A stretch of DNA of 64,000 nt from Acidobacteriota bacterium (GTDB lineage Bacteria; Acidobacteriota; Terriglobia; Acidiferrales; UBA7541): contig QHYK01000049.1 of NCBI GenBank assembly GCA_003224085.1, positions 113,163 through 177,162 of the forward strand. Direction: 5' to 3'. The notes beneath the pieces were generated by a model. It was not told where the DNA came from and made no database searches. It was given only the letters and a program-made list of their open reading frames with translations. How positions within the stretch are numbered: position 1 is the first letter of the stretch; every line of letters starts with the position of its first letter. Both the position numbers and the translations under genes were made by a program. This document shows, in pieces, positions 63,806 to 64,000 of the stretch.

Positions 63806-64000
63806 CGTACTTTCTCCTTGTGCGCCGGTTAAACCGGCGAGGTGTAGTGAATGAAAAAGTCATACGGTAGTAGTGGATTAGCGACCCACATCGGCCCCGA
63901 GTCATGCGGAGCTGCTCGCAAGGGCAGCGTCGAAGCGTTGACAGGGGAACGTGCGGGCCGGGTATTCAGCCGCGTAAGAACCTTCCTCCGGGACGCCGAC

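Overview
The window looks like chromosomal DNA of an Acidobacteriota (or close relative). This is inferred from gene content: a compact hopanoid operon with acidobacterial-style fusions, an Oar-type TonB receptor with an N-terminal carboxypeptidase-regulatory-like domain, lipid A genes, DUF72 and DUF3179 proteins, and an RHS protein with a LolA-like secreted partner. No rRNA or species marker is present, so the phylum is an inference.

Layout. (1) 0-4.85 kb: envelope genes, namely the tail of an alpha/beta hydrolase, an ArnT/PMT-like glycosyltransferase, an LpxL-like acyltransferase, lpxD and a P-loop protein. (2) 4.88-15.4 kb: a promoter and a head-to-tail hopanoid operon in the order shc, a radical-SAM-like pseudoenzyme, hpnA, hpnG, two MDR dehydrogenases, a fused hpnC-hpnD and hpnE, most genes overlapping by 4 bp. 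A HpnI-like glycosyltransferase lies 22 kb away at 37.2-38.4 kb. (3) 15.4-38.4 kb: core and accessory genes, including a Tat-exported alanine racemase, a serine hydrolase next to a GH42 pseudogene, a hybrid histidine kinase, a DUF3179 gene with an in-frame UGA and a SECIS-like hairpin, a STAS protein, a short HPF, the TonB receptor and a LuxR-type regulator without its phospho-acceptor.

(4) 39.0-58.2 kb: an integrative island in tRNA-Lys(TTT). A tyrosine recombinase sits beside the intact tRNA and the tRNA 3' end recurs at 58134-58158. Cargo: a frameshifted AAA-type ATPase bracketed by perfect palindromes, a pRiA4-ORF3-like protein coupled to a small protein whose diverged paralogue lies nearby, arrays of inverted half-sites, an IS3 remnant, an AraC-type HTH protein, a LolA-like secreted protein, a 1661-residue RHS protein with a lysozyme-like tip, a putative exported immunity protein, and a mannosylation set (polyprenyl-phosphate-mannose synthase between two TMTC-like GT-C/TPR proteins). 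A second 1.5-kb unit (58159-59657) ends in another tRNA 3' copy and carries little besides a toxin-antitoxin pair.

(5) 59.7-64 kb: a decaying stretch with a methyltransferase, a PQQ-propeller gene with two UGA codons at Trp positions, an IS1634-like remnant, a broken cation-efflux gene and a small secreted protein.

The strongest leads for something new are the UGA/CxxC DUF3179 candidate selenoprotein, the RHS-muramidase and exported-immunity pair with its adjacent mannosylation genes, the att-bounded toxin-antitoxin cassette, and the duplicated small-protein units whose upstream half-sites have changed in concert.
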